Source: Salinibacterium xinjiangense (GTDB lineage Bacteria > Actinomycetota > Actinomycetes > Actinomycetales > Microbacteriaceae). Taken from it: a stretch of DNA of 64,000 bases. Below are positions 8,998 to 16,975 of the stretch, one piece after another. The position numbers and the translations under genes are program-made. Each line of letters opens with the position of its first letter. Position 1 is the first letter of the stretch. The notes beneath the pieces are model-generated. The model saw only the letters and a list, made by a program, of their open reading frames with translations. It made no database searches and was not told the origin of the DNA. Where the stretch lies: NCBI RefSeq assembly GCF_014645015.1, contig NZ_BMLC01000003.1:245109-309108 (forward strand). Reading direction: 5' to 3'.

Positions 8998-11229
8998 ATG
9001 CCGTCAGGCGAGCTTGAGAGCGAACGCGACTACGTGGGTACCCTGTACGCCCGGCTCGATGTGCTCAGGGACGAGGCGCAGTCCCAACTGGAGGCTGTAC
9101 GACGGAGCAATCCGGGCGGCACGCACCAGAACAGGTCAGAGCGGGATGCGTTTGCTCGAATCTATGAGGATCGCATCAGCCAGCTGCGCCAGATCGACGA
9201 ACGGCTAGCGTTTGGCAGGCTCGAACTCGATGGGGTCGACGGCGAGAAGCCCGTGCACCGCTACATCGGCCGAATCGGACTTCGTGACCACGACCTCGCC
9301 CCGCTGCTCCTTGACTGGCGCGTGCCGCAGGCGAGGGCGTTTTACCAGGCCACCGCGGCGACACCGCTCGGAGCACGGGCCCGCCGTCACCTGCAGAGCC
9401 AGGGTCGTGAGATCGTCAGGATCGACGACGAGATTTTCGACCAGGAGTTACTGACGGGTGACGTCAGCAACCTGCAGGGCGAGGCGGCACTCCTCGCCAC
9501 CCTGACGGCGCAACGCACAGGCCGCATGGGCGATATCGTCGCCACGATCCAGGCCGAACAGGATGCGATCATCCGTTCCGAGCTGCGCGGCACCCTCGTG
9601 GTGCAGGGTGGCCCCGGCACCGGCAAGACAGCCGTGGCCCTGCACAGGGCCGCTTACCTGCTGTATTCGCACCGGGAGCGGCTCGCGTCATCCGGTGTGC
9701 TGATCGTGGGTCCGAGTCGTTCGTTCCTGCAGTACATCGAGGCCGTGCTGCCTTCGCTCGGTGAGACGGGCGTGGTGCTGTCGAGTGTCGGCCAGCTGTT
9801 CCCCGGTGTGGATACGTCGGTGGATGACGCGGCAGATGCCGCGGCCCTGAAAGGCTCGATCCAGATGTCGGGTCTCATCGCCCGGGCGGTGCGCTCGCGG
9901 CAGGTTGTGCCGACCGAGTCGACCGTGCTTGATATCAACGGCGAATTCCTGACCGTCCCCGCGAGCGTCATCCACAGCGCCATGCAGAAGGCGTGGGACT
10001 CGAAGAAGCCACATAACCTCGCCAGGGTTGGCTTTAACAAGGCAGCTCTCTCCACACTGGCGCGGATGCTGGCCGATCAGTTGCGTTCCCACGGCAACAC
10101 GATCGAGGACAGCGACCAGTCGTGGTTGCGCGAAGACATCCGCACCTCGCACGATGTGAAGGTCGCGCTCAACACCGCGTGGATGCCCCTGTCGCCGAAG
10201 AAGCTGCTGCAGGATCTTTTCGCTCGTCCGCAGTGGCTCGCGTCGCTCACCCCCCAGTGGACCCCTGAGCAAAGGGCGCTGCTGGCGCGAGAACGCGATG
10301 CGCCATTCACGGTCAGCGATGTACCGCTGCTCGATGAGGCAGCCGAGCTCCTCGGCGAGGTAGACGTGAGCGCCGACGTCGACAAGCGGGAGCGGAAGCA
10401 GCAGCGCAAGAGGGATATCGAGAACGCGCAGGCCGCCATCCAGAATATGCAGGTGGAGGGCCTCGTCAACGCCGAGACGCTGGCCGAAGGATTCGAAGCG
10501 TCGGTGGAGCGGGGAACGACGGCGGAAATCGCGGCGTCGGACCGCACCTGGGCCTACGGCCACGTTGTTGTTGATGAAGCCCAGGAGCTGTCACCCATGC
10601 AGTGGCGACTCCTGATGCGACGCAATCCGTTGAAGTCATTCACGATTGTGGGGGACATCGCCCAGGCCTCTGCTGCGGCCGGCGCCACCAGCTGGGCTGG
10701 AGCGCTGCAGTCGCACGTCGGAGACAACTGGCGCCTCGAAGAACTCACCGTCAACTACCGCACACCCGCACAGATTTCTGTTGTTGCCGAATCCATGGCG
10801 GTTGCGCACGGCGTGAACATCACGCGTTCACGGGCCGTTCGGGAGAGCATATGGCCGGTCGATGTGGTTCGCGCCGTACACCTTGCCGAGTCCGTCGTCG
10901 GCACGATCGATGCGGATCGCCGGGTCGACAGCAGGGGCACTGTCGCTGTTATCGTCAGCGACAGCCTCATAGCGTCGATCTGGCCGGCTATCGAGCAACG
11001 GTTCGCTAACGAGGTCGGCCGCGGTGCCGCCGGGCTCACGCGCGCTATCGCCGTGTTGACGCCCCAGGAATCGAAGGGGCTTGAATTCGACTCCGTCGTC
11101 GTCGTCGAGCCTCAGCGCATCGTCGACGAGATCAGCCGGGGTGCGGCCGCACTCTATGTCGCCATGACCAGGTCGACGCAGAGACTGCACATCGTCACAA
11201 CCGGAGCCCTGCCCGTCGGCATCGAATAG
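8998..11229 (+). CDS. helD: HelD-like UvrD/Rep-superfamily ATPase
   Basis: A 743-residue superfamily-1 ATPase. A helical arm of about 80 residues rich in Glu, Arg and Leu precedes the motor. Walker A is GGPGTGKTAVALHRAAY at about residues 204-220. Motif II is VVVDEAQELSPMQWR, motif III TIVGDIAQAS, motif IV VNYRTPAQI, then QESKGLEFDSVVVVEP and YVAMTRSTQRLHIV. The N-terminal arm and overall layout are those of actinobacterial HelD, which removes stalled RNA polymerase from DNA rather than acting as a processive helicase. DNA helicase IV is the alternative name for the family. The next gene encodes a NERD-domain membrane protein. Confidence 0.85.
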   Translation: MPSGELESERDYVGTLYARLDVLRDEAQSQLEAVRRSNPGGTHQNRSERDAFARIYEDRISQLRQIDERLAFGRLELDGVDGEKPVHRYIGRIGLRDHDLAPLLLDWRVPQARAFYQATAATPLGARARRHLQSQGREIVRIDDEIFDQELLTGDVSNLQGEAALLATLTAQRTGRMGDIVATIQAEQDAIIRSELRGTLVVQGGPGTGKTAVALHRAAYLLYSHRERLASSGVLIVGPSRSFLQYIEAVLPSLGETGVVLSSVGQLFPGVDTSVDDAADAAALKGSIQMSGLIARAVRSRQVVPTESTVLDINGEFLTVPASVIHSAMQKAWDSKKPHNLARVGFNKAALSTLARMLADQLRSHGNTIEDSDQSWLREDIRTSHDVKVALNTAWMPLSPKKLLQDLFARPQWLASLTPQWTPEQRALLARERDAPFTVSDVPLLDEAAELLGEVDVSADVDKRERKQQRKRDIENAQAAIQNMQVEGLVNAETLAEGFEASVERGTTAEIAASDRTWAYGHVVVDEAQELSPMQWRLLMRRNPLKSFTIVGDIAQASAAAGATSWAGALQSHVGDNWRLEELTVNYRTPAQISVVAESMAVAHGVNITRSRAVRESIWPVDVVRAVHLAESVVGTIDADRRVDSRGTVAVIVSDSLIASIWPAIEQRFANEVGRGAAGLTRAIAVLTPQESKGLEFDSVVVVEPQRIVDEISRGAAALYVAMTRSTQRLHIVTTGALPVGIE

Positions 11230-11448
11230 CAGCCAGAGTCTCGTCGCGCTGGGGCTACCCCTCACTCGGGTGTGACCCCCTGTGGGGGATTGCCGGGTCG
11301 TGATCGACTCGGCAGTATTGCAGTATGAACCGACCTCGGGGGAGGGAAGTTCGTCGGATGCGATTTATCGCTACGAGTAGGGCCGGAGACGGGGGAGTCT
11401 CCGGCCCAACGTCGTTAACGACGTGAACATGACATGGTGGAGGTACAG

Positions 11449-12243
11449 ATGGCACCCGATCGCCTTCTTCGCGACAGGGTTGCCGGACAGTCCGCCATGT
11501 TCGAGGTCGTCTTCGCACAGCAACATGTTCGGCAGCAGTCGAGCCTTGGACGTTTCCTGGGCATCAGCCCCCTGACTGCGGAAGCCAGTAGTTGGTATCG
11601 GGGAGCTCTCGGGGAACTGCTGGTCGGTGACGTGCTAGAGAATCTCGGCCAGCGCTGGGATGTGCTTCACGACGTTCCGCTCGAGCGCGGCTCTCTCGAT
11701 CACCTGGTCATCGGCCCCGCAGGGGTCTTTACCGTACGCACAGCCAACTGTGACGGCATGGACGTCGTGGTTGACGACGACGAGATGGTGGTAGTCGGTG
11801 AGATCCGCCACGACATCCCCCTTGCCAGGATGGAGGCAGACGAAGTTGCCCACATCCTGAGTGCCGCCGCTGGCAGGGCGATCGCCGTCCAGCCGCTGTT
11901 GGTGGTCGTCGGGCCCAGGCGACTGATCGTCCGGACCGAGGGCGGCGATGTCAGGATCATCTCCTCATCCGATCTCGAGAAGGCCCTGTGTGCCCTGCCG
12001 CAGGTCATGAACGGCGACGAGGTCGCGTCGATCTCCGATACGGCCGACCTGAATGCCACCTGGCCGATCGCTGGCGCCACAATTCTCGACACTCAGAAGC
12101 TCCATCGAGATTTCAGCGTCATCCGTGCCACGGCCAGTAACGCTCTTGTGCGACGCATCGCCTGGGCCGCTGCGGCGACCACTGTGCTCTGCGTCTCTGT
12201 GTGCAGCGTCATAGCAATGCTCGTGTTGATCGTGATGGATTAG
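11449..12243 (+). CDS. NERD-domain membrane protein with degenerate catalytic motif
   Basis: A 264-residue protein. The NERD-like core is GALGELLVGDVLENLG (helix 1 glutamate) and SLDHLVIGPAGVFTVRT; NERD nucleases normally read (E/L)DHhhhGPxGhFxhExK. The aspartate is kept, but the following E-x-K has become VRTAN, so nuclease activity is doubtful. One transmembrane helix lies at the very C-terminus (AWAAAATTVLCVSVCSVIAM). The ATG at 11449 was preferred over 11434 because GGAGG lies seven bases before it. The neighbour is HelD. Membrane-anchored nucleic-acid binding is inferred only. Confidence 0.7.
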   Translation: MAPDRLLRDRVAGQSAMFEVVFAQQHVRQQSSLGRFLGISPLTAEASSWYRGALGELLVGDVLENLGQRWDVLHDVPLERGSLDHLVIGPAGVFTVRTANCDGMDVVVDDDEMVVVGEIRHDIPLARMEADEVAHILSAAAGRAIAVQPLLVVVGPRRLIVRTEGGDVRIISSSDLEKALCALPQVMNGDEVASISDTADLNATWPIAGATILDTQKLHRDFSVIRATASNALVRRIAWAAAATTVLCVSVCSVIAMLVLIVMD

Positions 12244-12289
12244 CGCGACCATGCAGGTGTCCCACGGCTCGGTAGGGCACGATAGGGCC

Positions 12290-12733
12290 ATGTTCTCACG
12301 ACACCCGATTGTGAGCGCGATGACCCTGGCATATCTCGCGGTCGTGGCGTGGCTCACGCTGACGCCGTCGTCGACAGGTTTGGAGTCCGGCATCCTGGGA
12401 AGACTCGCGGGGCTTCTCGCCCGCTATCCGGAGACCGAGTGGTTCACGTTCATGCGCCTCGAGTTCATCGCGAATGTGGCGATGTTCGTGCCATTCGGTG
12501 TGTTCTTCATCCTGCTGTTCGGCCGCCGGAGGTGGTGGCTCGCCATCCTCGTCGGGGTGCTCATGACCCTGGGGATCGAAGGGATTCAACAGTTCATTCC
12601 GAGCCGGGTGCCCGATATCCGTGACCTCGCGGCGAACTCCCTCGGCACGACCGTCGGGGCGCTGCTCGCGCTGACGCTCACGATGACTTCGACTCGGGCC
12701 AGACGCGACGGCGGGAAGCGCGTCTCTGCCTAG
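12290..12733 (+). CDS. VanZ-family membrane protein
   Basis: A 147-residue protein with about four membrane helices. The VanZ pattern is visible: WLTLTPSS near the N-terminus, then FIANVAMFVPFGVFFIL, a short basic loop (FGRRRWW), GVLMTLGIEGIQQFIPSR and DIRDLAANSLGTTVGALLAL. VanZ relatives influence cell-wall or teicoplanin phenotypes, but no reaction is known. The ATG at 12290 is favoured over 12251 because no Shine-Dalgarno precedes the latter. It converges on marP. Confidence 0.8.
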   Translation: MFSRHPIVSAMTLAYLAVVAWLTLTPSSTGLESGILGRLAGLLARYPETEWFTFMRLEFIANVAMFVPFGVFFILLFGRRRWWLAILVGVLMTLGIEGIQQFIPSRVPDIRDLAANSLGTTVGALLALTLTMTSTRARRDGGKRVSA

Positions 12734-12762
12734 CGAGCGCTGGCCACGCTGTCACCGATGGG

Positions 12763-13944
12763 TTATCCAGTCATGCAGTTGCCGCTCGAGACCCCGGCGG
12801 TCAATCCGGGTGCCTGGGAGACGATCGGATTCAGTTCTGCCATGGTCATCGCATAGCCGACCTGGTCGTTTTCTGAACTGCGGGCGAAGACCACGCCGGC
12901 CACCCGGCCATCGAGCGCTAACAACGGTCCGCCGGAATTTCCTTCTCTCACGGCCGCGGCAAGCGTGTACACCTCTCGCGGGGTCGAGCTTGCGCCGTAG
13001 ATGTCTTCGATATTCGAGGTCGTTACCGAGATGACGCCTGCAGCTCCGGACATGAAGGGGCCGCCGTACGGGTAACCCTCGAACGCAGCATCCGTCCCCG
13101 GAGTGAGCGTGCCACTGGTTTGCAGTGCCGGTGCGGATAATCCCTCGGCAGCTATCACCGCAAGGTCGTCGATCGGATCGAAGTACACGATCGAGCCCGT
13201 GATGACCTCTCCGGCCGGGGTTTCGATCACCGGTTCGTTGACGCCGGCCACGACGTGGGCGTTGGTGACGATGCGATCATCCGAGATGACGAATCCGGTG
13301 CCGGATTGTGACTGGCCGCAGGCAAAGGCGTTTCCGGTGATGCGCACCACCGACTGTGCCGCGGCGTTGAGGGCTGCGCTTCCCGTATCGATCTGAGGGA
13401 TGTCAGCAGGAGGTCCCCCAAGCGCGCCGGTGATTGTCGGAATTCCCTGACTCAACACCGCACCGCGAACCTGGGCGAGGAAGCCCTGCACAGGGGCCGG
13501 AGTGAATGTCGTGATGGTGCTCAGGATCGTCGACCCTGAGATGGCGCGTGACAGGGCGGGAACACCGAGCTGCCCCGCGCTGAATGCGACCACGGATGCC
13601 ACGAGGGCGGCGACTATTCCTGTGACGAGGGCACCCAGCATCCTGTCGAAGCCCCCCAGCGGGCTTGTGGCGACGCCACGACGGACTCGTCTGCCGATAG
13701 CGCTGCCGATAGCGTGTCCGATGGCGACGAGGAGCACAGCGACGAAGATGGTGACCGCGGGTCGCAGGAACGGAACAGGCACCCAGGCTGCCGCCATCGG
13801 CGCCACGAAGAATGCCGCGATCGCTCCCGCCACGACCCCCGAGATGACGAAAAGGCTGCGCGAGAGCCCATTACGAAATCCGTACACGACATACGTGAGC
13901 AGAATCACGCCGAGCACGATGTCAAGCGCCAGAGACTCAGTCAT
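12763..13944 (-). CDS. marP: MarP-like periplasmic serine protease (CvpA + trypsin)
   Basis: A 393-residue protein. Four N-terminal membrane helices form a CvpA domain (ALDIVLGVILLTYVVYGFRN onward, through about residue 130). A trypsin-like domain facing outside follows, with His in TNAHVVAG, Asp in DPIDDLAVI and Ser in REGNSGGPLL. Two cysteines (AFACGQ and GNCMTG) bracket the protease domain as in Mycobacterium MarP, where a disulfide controls activity. MarP is needed for acid and oxidative stress tolerance through cell-wall hydrolase processing; the same role is inferred here. It is a single gene between convergent vanZ and a divergent aldo/keto reductase. Confidence 0.88.
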   Translation of the reverse strand: MTESLALDIVLGVILLTYVVYGFRNGLSRSLFVISGVVAGAIAAFFVAPMAAAWVPVPFLRPAVTIFVAVLLVAIGHAIGSAIGRRVRRGVATSPLGGFDRMLGALVTGIVAALVASVVAFSAGQLGVPALSRAISGSTILSTITTFTPAPVQGFLAQVRGAVLSQGIPTITGALGGPPADIPQIDTGSAALNAAAQSVVRITGNAFACGQSQSGTGFVISDDRIVTNAHVVAGVNEPVIETPAGEVITGSIVYFDPIDDLAVIAAEGLSAPALQTSGTLTPGTDAAFEGYPYGGPFMSGAAGVISVTTSNIEDIYGASSTPREVYTLAAAVREGNSGGPLLALDGRVAGVVFARSSENDQVGYAMTMAELNPIVSQAPGLTAGVSSGNCMTG

Positions 13945-14057
13945 CGTGACCCGATGCCCTCAACCTGCGATGCGGGAACCCGCAGGACCCGGCAGGGCTC
14001 AGGTCTCGACGGGCATCTCACGGCGGGCATGTCTATGACCATAACTTGTGTGGCTGG

Positions 14058-14174
14058 ATGATCGCCGTCGCCGTTCTCATCGTCATTGTCTTCCCCATCA
14101 TCTGGACAGTCGCCTGCGCGCGACACGGTTGTCCGGGAATTCCTCGGGCCCTGCCGAGCTTCGCCCCACTATGA
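14058..14174 (+). CDS. Possible 38-residue membrane peptide upstream of aldo/keto reductase
   Basis: An ATG opens a 38-codon frame beginning MIAVAVLIVIVFPIIWTVA, a complete hydrophobic helix, followed by a Cys/Pro-containing tail. Its TGA overlaps the ATG of the downstream aldo/keto reductase (ATGA), the usual sign of translational coupling. No good Shine-Dalgarno precedes it, so it could be a chance frame. Confidence 0.35.
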   Translation: MIAVAVLIVIVFPIIWTVACARHGCPGIPRALPSFAPL

Positions 14175-15076
14175 CTTCTTTGGATTTCGGACCCCTTGTC
14201 CTCGGCGGCAATACCTTCGGCTGGACCTCGGACGTGAAGGAGAGTTTCGCCGTTCTCGACGCTTTCGTCGAGGCGGGTGGGCGCTCGATCGACACCGCCG
14301 ACGTCTACTCGGCGTGGGTTCCCGGCAACTCTGGCGGGGACTCCGAGGCGATCATCGGGCAGTGGCTCGCCGAACGCGGTGGGCGGGACGATGTTGTGAT
14401 CGCAACCAAGGTGTGTGCCTTCGAGTCTCGCCCCGGACTGTCTGCAGCGAACATCCGTGCGGCGGTCGATGAGTCGCTCACGCGACTTCAGACCGACTAC
14501 ATCGACCTTTACTACGCACATCGCGACGACGACACCATCACGCAGGACGAGTACGTCGCGGCGTTCGGGGCGCTTGTGGCCGAGGGGAAGGTCCGGGAGG
14601 TCGGGGCATCCAATTTCGCGGCTGACCGGTTGCGCAGCGCTGTCGACATTGCCGCACGGTCGGCGGTGGCGCCGTTCACGATCGCGCAGGACAAATACAG
14701 CCTGGTCGAGCGGGACATCGAGGGTTCCCTCCAGCCGACCCTGATCGAGCTCGGCATCGTCGAGCTTCCGTATTCGTCGCTAGCGAGCGGATTCCTGACG
14801 GGAAAATACCGTCCCGGTGTTTCGGTCGATTCGGCCCGAGCCGGTTCCGCGGGGGCCTACCTCGAACAGCCACAAAACGTCGAATTACTGGACACGCTCG
14901 ACGACATCGCGGCCGCCCACGGCACGAGTGTCACCGCAGTGTCCCTGGCGTGGTTGCGCCAGCAGGATGCCGTCGGAGCCCCCATCGCCAGCGCTAGAAC
15001 CGTGGAGCAGGTCGCGCCTCTCGTCGAGAGCTTCGAGCTTGTGCTGACGGCCGAGGAGCTGGCCAGGCTGGTCTAG
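14171..15076 (+). CDS. Aldo/keto reductase
   Basis: A 301-residue TIM-barrel oxidoreductase using NADPH. The catalytic tetrad is readable: Asp and Tyr in DTADVYSAW, Lys in IATKVCAF, His in YYAHRDDD. GKVREVGASNF and LIELGIVELPYSSLASGFLTGKY are the later family signatures. The start at 14171 (MTSLDFGPLVLGGNTFGWTS) matches relatives. The substrate is unknown. A second, longer aldo/keto reductase with the same FGWT start of the barrel lies at 33615-34733. Confidence 0.88.
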   Translation: MTSLDFGPLVLGGNTFGWTSDVKESFAVLDAFVEAGGRSIDTADVYSAWVPGNSGGDSEAIIGQWLAERGGRDDVVIATKVCAFESRPGLSAANIRAAVDESLTRLQTDYIDLYYAHRDDDTITQDEYVAAFGALVAEGKVREVGASNFAADRLRSAVDIAARSAVAPFTIAQDKYSLVERDIEGSLQPTLIELGIVELPYSSLASGFLTGKYRPGVSVDSARAGSAGAYLEQPQNVELLDTLDDIAAAHGTSVTAVSLAWLRQQDAVGAPIASARTVEQVAPLVESFELVLTAEELARLV

Positions 15077-15178
15077 CGACTCGCGTCGGGCTGCCCGGCA
15101 GCGCTGGCCAGGTGCGAACTGCCCCGCTGCTCAACCCGCCGCAGTGACGGGTGCCGCCAACCTGCTGACCGAGTAGAC

Positions 15179-15988
15179 CTAGCTGGCGCTTTTGCGTCGG
15201 CGCGTGCGTTCGGCATCCGCTTCGGCGGCAGCTTCGGGAGTCGGGGCCGTGCCTCCGCGGTTCTGTGGATGCCACCACTGCCCCGCACCGTCCACGGGGT
15301 AGTTCTTCTGCTCCTGGTCGACCATCTCCTGCAGTTTCTTGCGGAGGTCGGTCGTCGCTCGGATCACGTCATCTTCGGAGTCCACGATGATGGGAGAGCC
15401 GAACGTGAAACTGATCGGCACACCGAACCTCTCGAAAAACCGGGTCTTGTGCCCCTTGGTCATCAACCGCTGTCCACCCCACACAGACACGGGCAGGAGA
15501 GGTACGCCCGCTTCGGCGGCAAGCCTGGCGGCACCCGTCTTCAGTTCTCGGACGGTCATGGATGCGCTTACTCCGGCCTCGGGGAAAACGCCGATCAACT
15601 CGCCGCGCTTGAGCGCCGCGACAGCGTCTGCGTAGGCGCCAGCTCCTGCCTGCCGATTGACGGAGATGTGCTTCATGGCCCGCAGGAGCACCCCGACCAT
15701 GGGCTTGTCGAACGCTTCCTTCTTGGTCATGAACCTGATTCGTCGCCTGTTGTGCAGGAAGGTCATCCATTCGACGAGCGCGAACTCGAAGTAGCCGAAA
15801 TGCGTCATCGCGATGACCCCGCCGCCATGGTCGGGGATGTTCTCTGCACCGACCACCGTCGGCTTGAGTCGCCAGAATCCGAACAGCCCCCGACCGATGG
15901 CGACGGCCCCGCTGTAGACCGGTTCGAAGCCTGACGCGGTGTGATCCCTCGTCCGCTTTCGAGCGGTCGTTTTCGATGGCGTCGTCAT
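15179..15988 (-). CDS. PlsC-like 1-acylglycerol-3-phosphate acyltransferase
   Basis: A 269-residue acyltransferase of the PlsC family, acting at the membrane in phospholipid synthesis or lipid remodelling. The usual NHxSxxD motif appears as MTHFGYFEFALVEW, so the acidic partner of the catalytic histidine is Glu rather than Asp. The second signature, normally FPEGTRS, is FPEAGVSASM. The C-terminal tail is long and charged (EAAAEADAERTRRRKSAS). Start 15988 (MTTPSKTTARKR) was chosen over the longer frame. Because of the variant motifs, transfer to something other than lysophosphatidate is possible. Confidence 0.78.
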   Translation of the reverse strand: MTTPSKTTARKRTRDHTASGFEPVYSGAVAIGRGLFGFWRLKPTVVGAENIPDHGGGVIAMTHFGYFEFALVEWMTFLHNRRRIRFMTKKEAFDKPMVGVLLRAMKHISVNRQAGAGAYADAVAALKRGELIGVFPEAGVSASMTVRELKTGAARLAAEAGVPLLPVSVWGGQRLMTKGHKTRFFERFGVPISFTFGSPIIVDSEDDVIRATTDLRKKLQEMVDQEQKNYPVDGAGQWWHPQNRGGTAPTPEAAAEADAERTRRRKSAS

Positions 15989-16012
15989 GCTTCCAGAGTA
16001 GATGGAGAGCAC

Positions 16013-16440
16013 GCGGTGATCCCGTTAATCAGCCTCATTTGGCCGGTGCAAGCGACGTCGTGCATCTTCGCGCTTTTGTACCCCTATCTGGGGTCTATCT
16101 GGCGGGAATCTGTCGCCGGTAGTGTCTCTCTTGTCGAGATCGGGGGATCGAAGACAAATGTAGTGGCTCGGGGGAGCCACTACGTGACGTGTAGCGCCGG
16201 GCCGCTTCTGCAATCGCGGGGCCCGGCCTACTCCGTCAGCGCTATGCACCAGTGCTGTCCACCTTCTCCTCCATCACGTTTGGATTGGCTGTCTAACCAG
16301 ACCGCCTCGACATCCCGGATTTTGCTGACACCCGACGTCGAACACCGGGGTCGACGCCACTATCGATGTCACCCCTGTCATCGGGGATCGTCGGCCCCGG
16401 GCTACACCTCCCGGCGCTGGTCGGCGCACCCATGCACTTT
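16013..16440. other. Non-coding stretch with a perfect hairpin
   Basis: No gene is supported here. The clearest element is a 10-bp perfect stem with a GGGG loop (arms GTAGTGGCTC and GAGCCACTAC, 16160-16183). A second GC-rich inverted pair follows at about 16197-16228. No U-tract makes either a convincing terminator. Confidence 0.5.
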
Positions 16441-16564
16441 TCACGCTGCCATGAACACTCTCGACTTTCCGACGGGTTGCCAGATCTGCCGTGGGTCCAG
16501 TCCGGGCGGTGCGAGTAACCATGGCCGGCCGTCGATCATCCTGAGTTGATACGCGGATGAGTGC
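16441..16564 (-). pseudogene. C-terminal remnant of a DUF222/13E12-type HNH endonuclease gene
   Basis: The minus strand reads HSSAYQLRMIDGRPWLLAPP then GLDPRQIWQPVGKSR, ending at a TGA at 16441-16443. LRMIDGRP...LAPPxLDP is the typical C-terminus of 13E12-family HNH endonucleases. The catalytic HNH and the whole N-terminal DUF222 domain are missing; upstream the frame runs straight into the 129-bp repeat copy 1. This is a different paralogue from the larger remnant at 20.1-22.9 kb, whose C-terminus differs. Confidence 0.6.
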
Positions 16565-16693
16565 AGGATGCCGCTGTTGTCGCCATCCCGGCGGGCAGCG
16601 TCCACGATGGTCTGTCGCGGGATGATGCGCCTTCGGCGCCTAATTCGTTGCCTTCAATCGCCTTACCGGGCTCCCGAGTTACGTTGCTCATTC
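16565..16693. repeat. 129-bp direct repeat, copy 1
   Basis: This block is identical, base for base, to 20402-20530 and in the same orientation. It begins AGGATGCCGCTGTTGTCGCC and ends TTACGTTGCTCATTC. It contains a GCGCC-TTC-GGCGC hairpin. The two copies bracket the metNIQ operon, and both lie next to HNH-gene remnants. Its nature is unknown. Confidence 0.95.
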
Positions 16694-16933
16694 AAGTTCA
16701 GGCGGGCTTTCTGAGCAAATGTGACTCCTTTTCGCTCGCCCACAGCGAACGCTCTCTGTCATTATTCAGGCGGTGGCGAGGCGGCCGGCCGTCATCATTC
16801 AGGAGTTGGTGTGGCCCTCGAGGCGGATGTTGCTGGTGGGACAGCGCCCCTGCCCGCGAAGGTCATGCTGGCTCGATACTCCTGAATTCTGAAAGTCGCA
16901 CCGCCCAGGATCTTCTGAATGGGGGAAGGGGAA
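16694..16933. other. Non-coding stretch with two imperfect 20-bp direct repeats
   Basis: No gene is supported. Two 20-base segments sharing TCATnATTCAGG (16757-16776 and 16790-16809, spaced 33 bases) resemble the repeated ends of IS21-type elements, but no transposase fragment could be read, so the assignment is weak. Confidence 0.3.
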
Positions 16934-16964
16934 GGGGCCGGGATGCTGGCGGCATCACGGCCCC
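16934..16964 (-). terminator. Probable terminator of metNIQ operon
   Basis: A GC-rich stem of about 12 bp with one bulge (GGGGCCG-GATGC against GCATC-CGGCCCC) lies 12 bases after the metQ stop codon. Only a T-poor pyrimidine run follows on the minus strand, so it may be a weak or factor-assisted terminator. Confidence 0.5.
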
Positions 16965-16975
16965 CGCCAGTCGCG

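Noticed and set aside
8998-12243. HelD + NERD as a defence system
   Set aside because: HelD has the layout of the housekeeping RNA polymerase recycling factor, and the NERD site is degenerate. Adjacency alone does not support defence.
15941-16549. Plus-strand 200-codon frame
   Set aside because: Overlaps the acyltransferase start antisense, has codon use unlike neighbouring genes, and the region carries hairpins and an HNH remnant on the other strand.
16565-16693. Group II intron or retron RNA in the 129-bp repeat
   Set aside because: No domain V hairpin, no reverse transcriptase nearby, and the ends do not match intron boundary rules.
16757-16809. IS21-type element ends
   Set aside because: Two imperfect repeats resemble such ends, but there is no IstA/IstB fragment and no opposite end within reach, so it is listed only as a repeat-bearing stretch.
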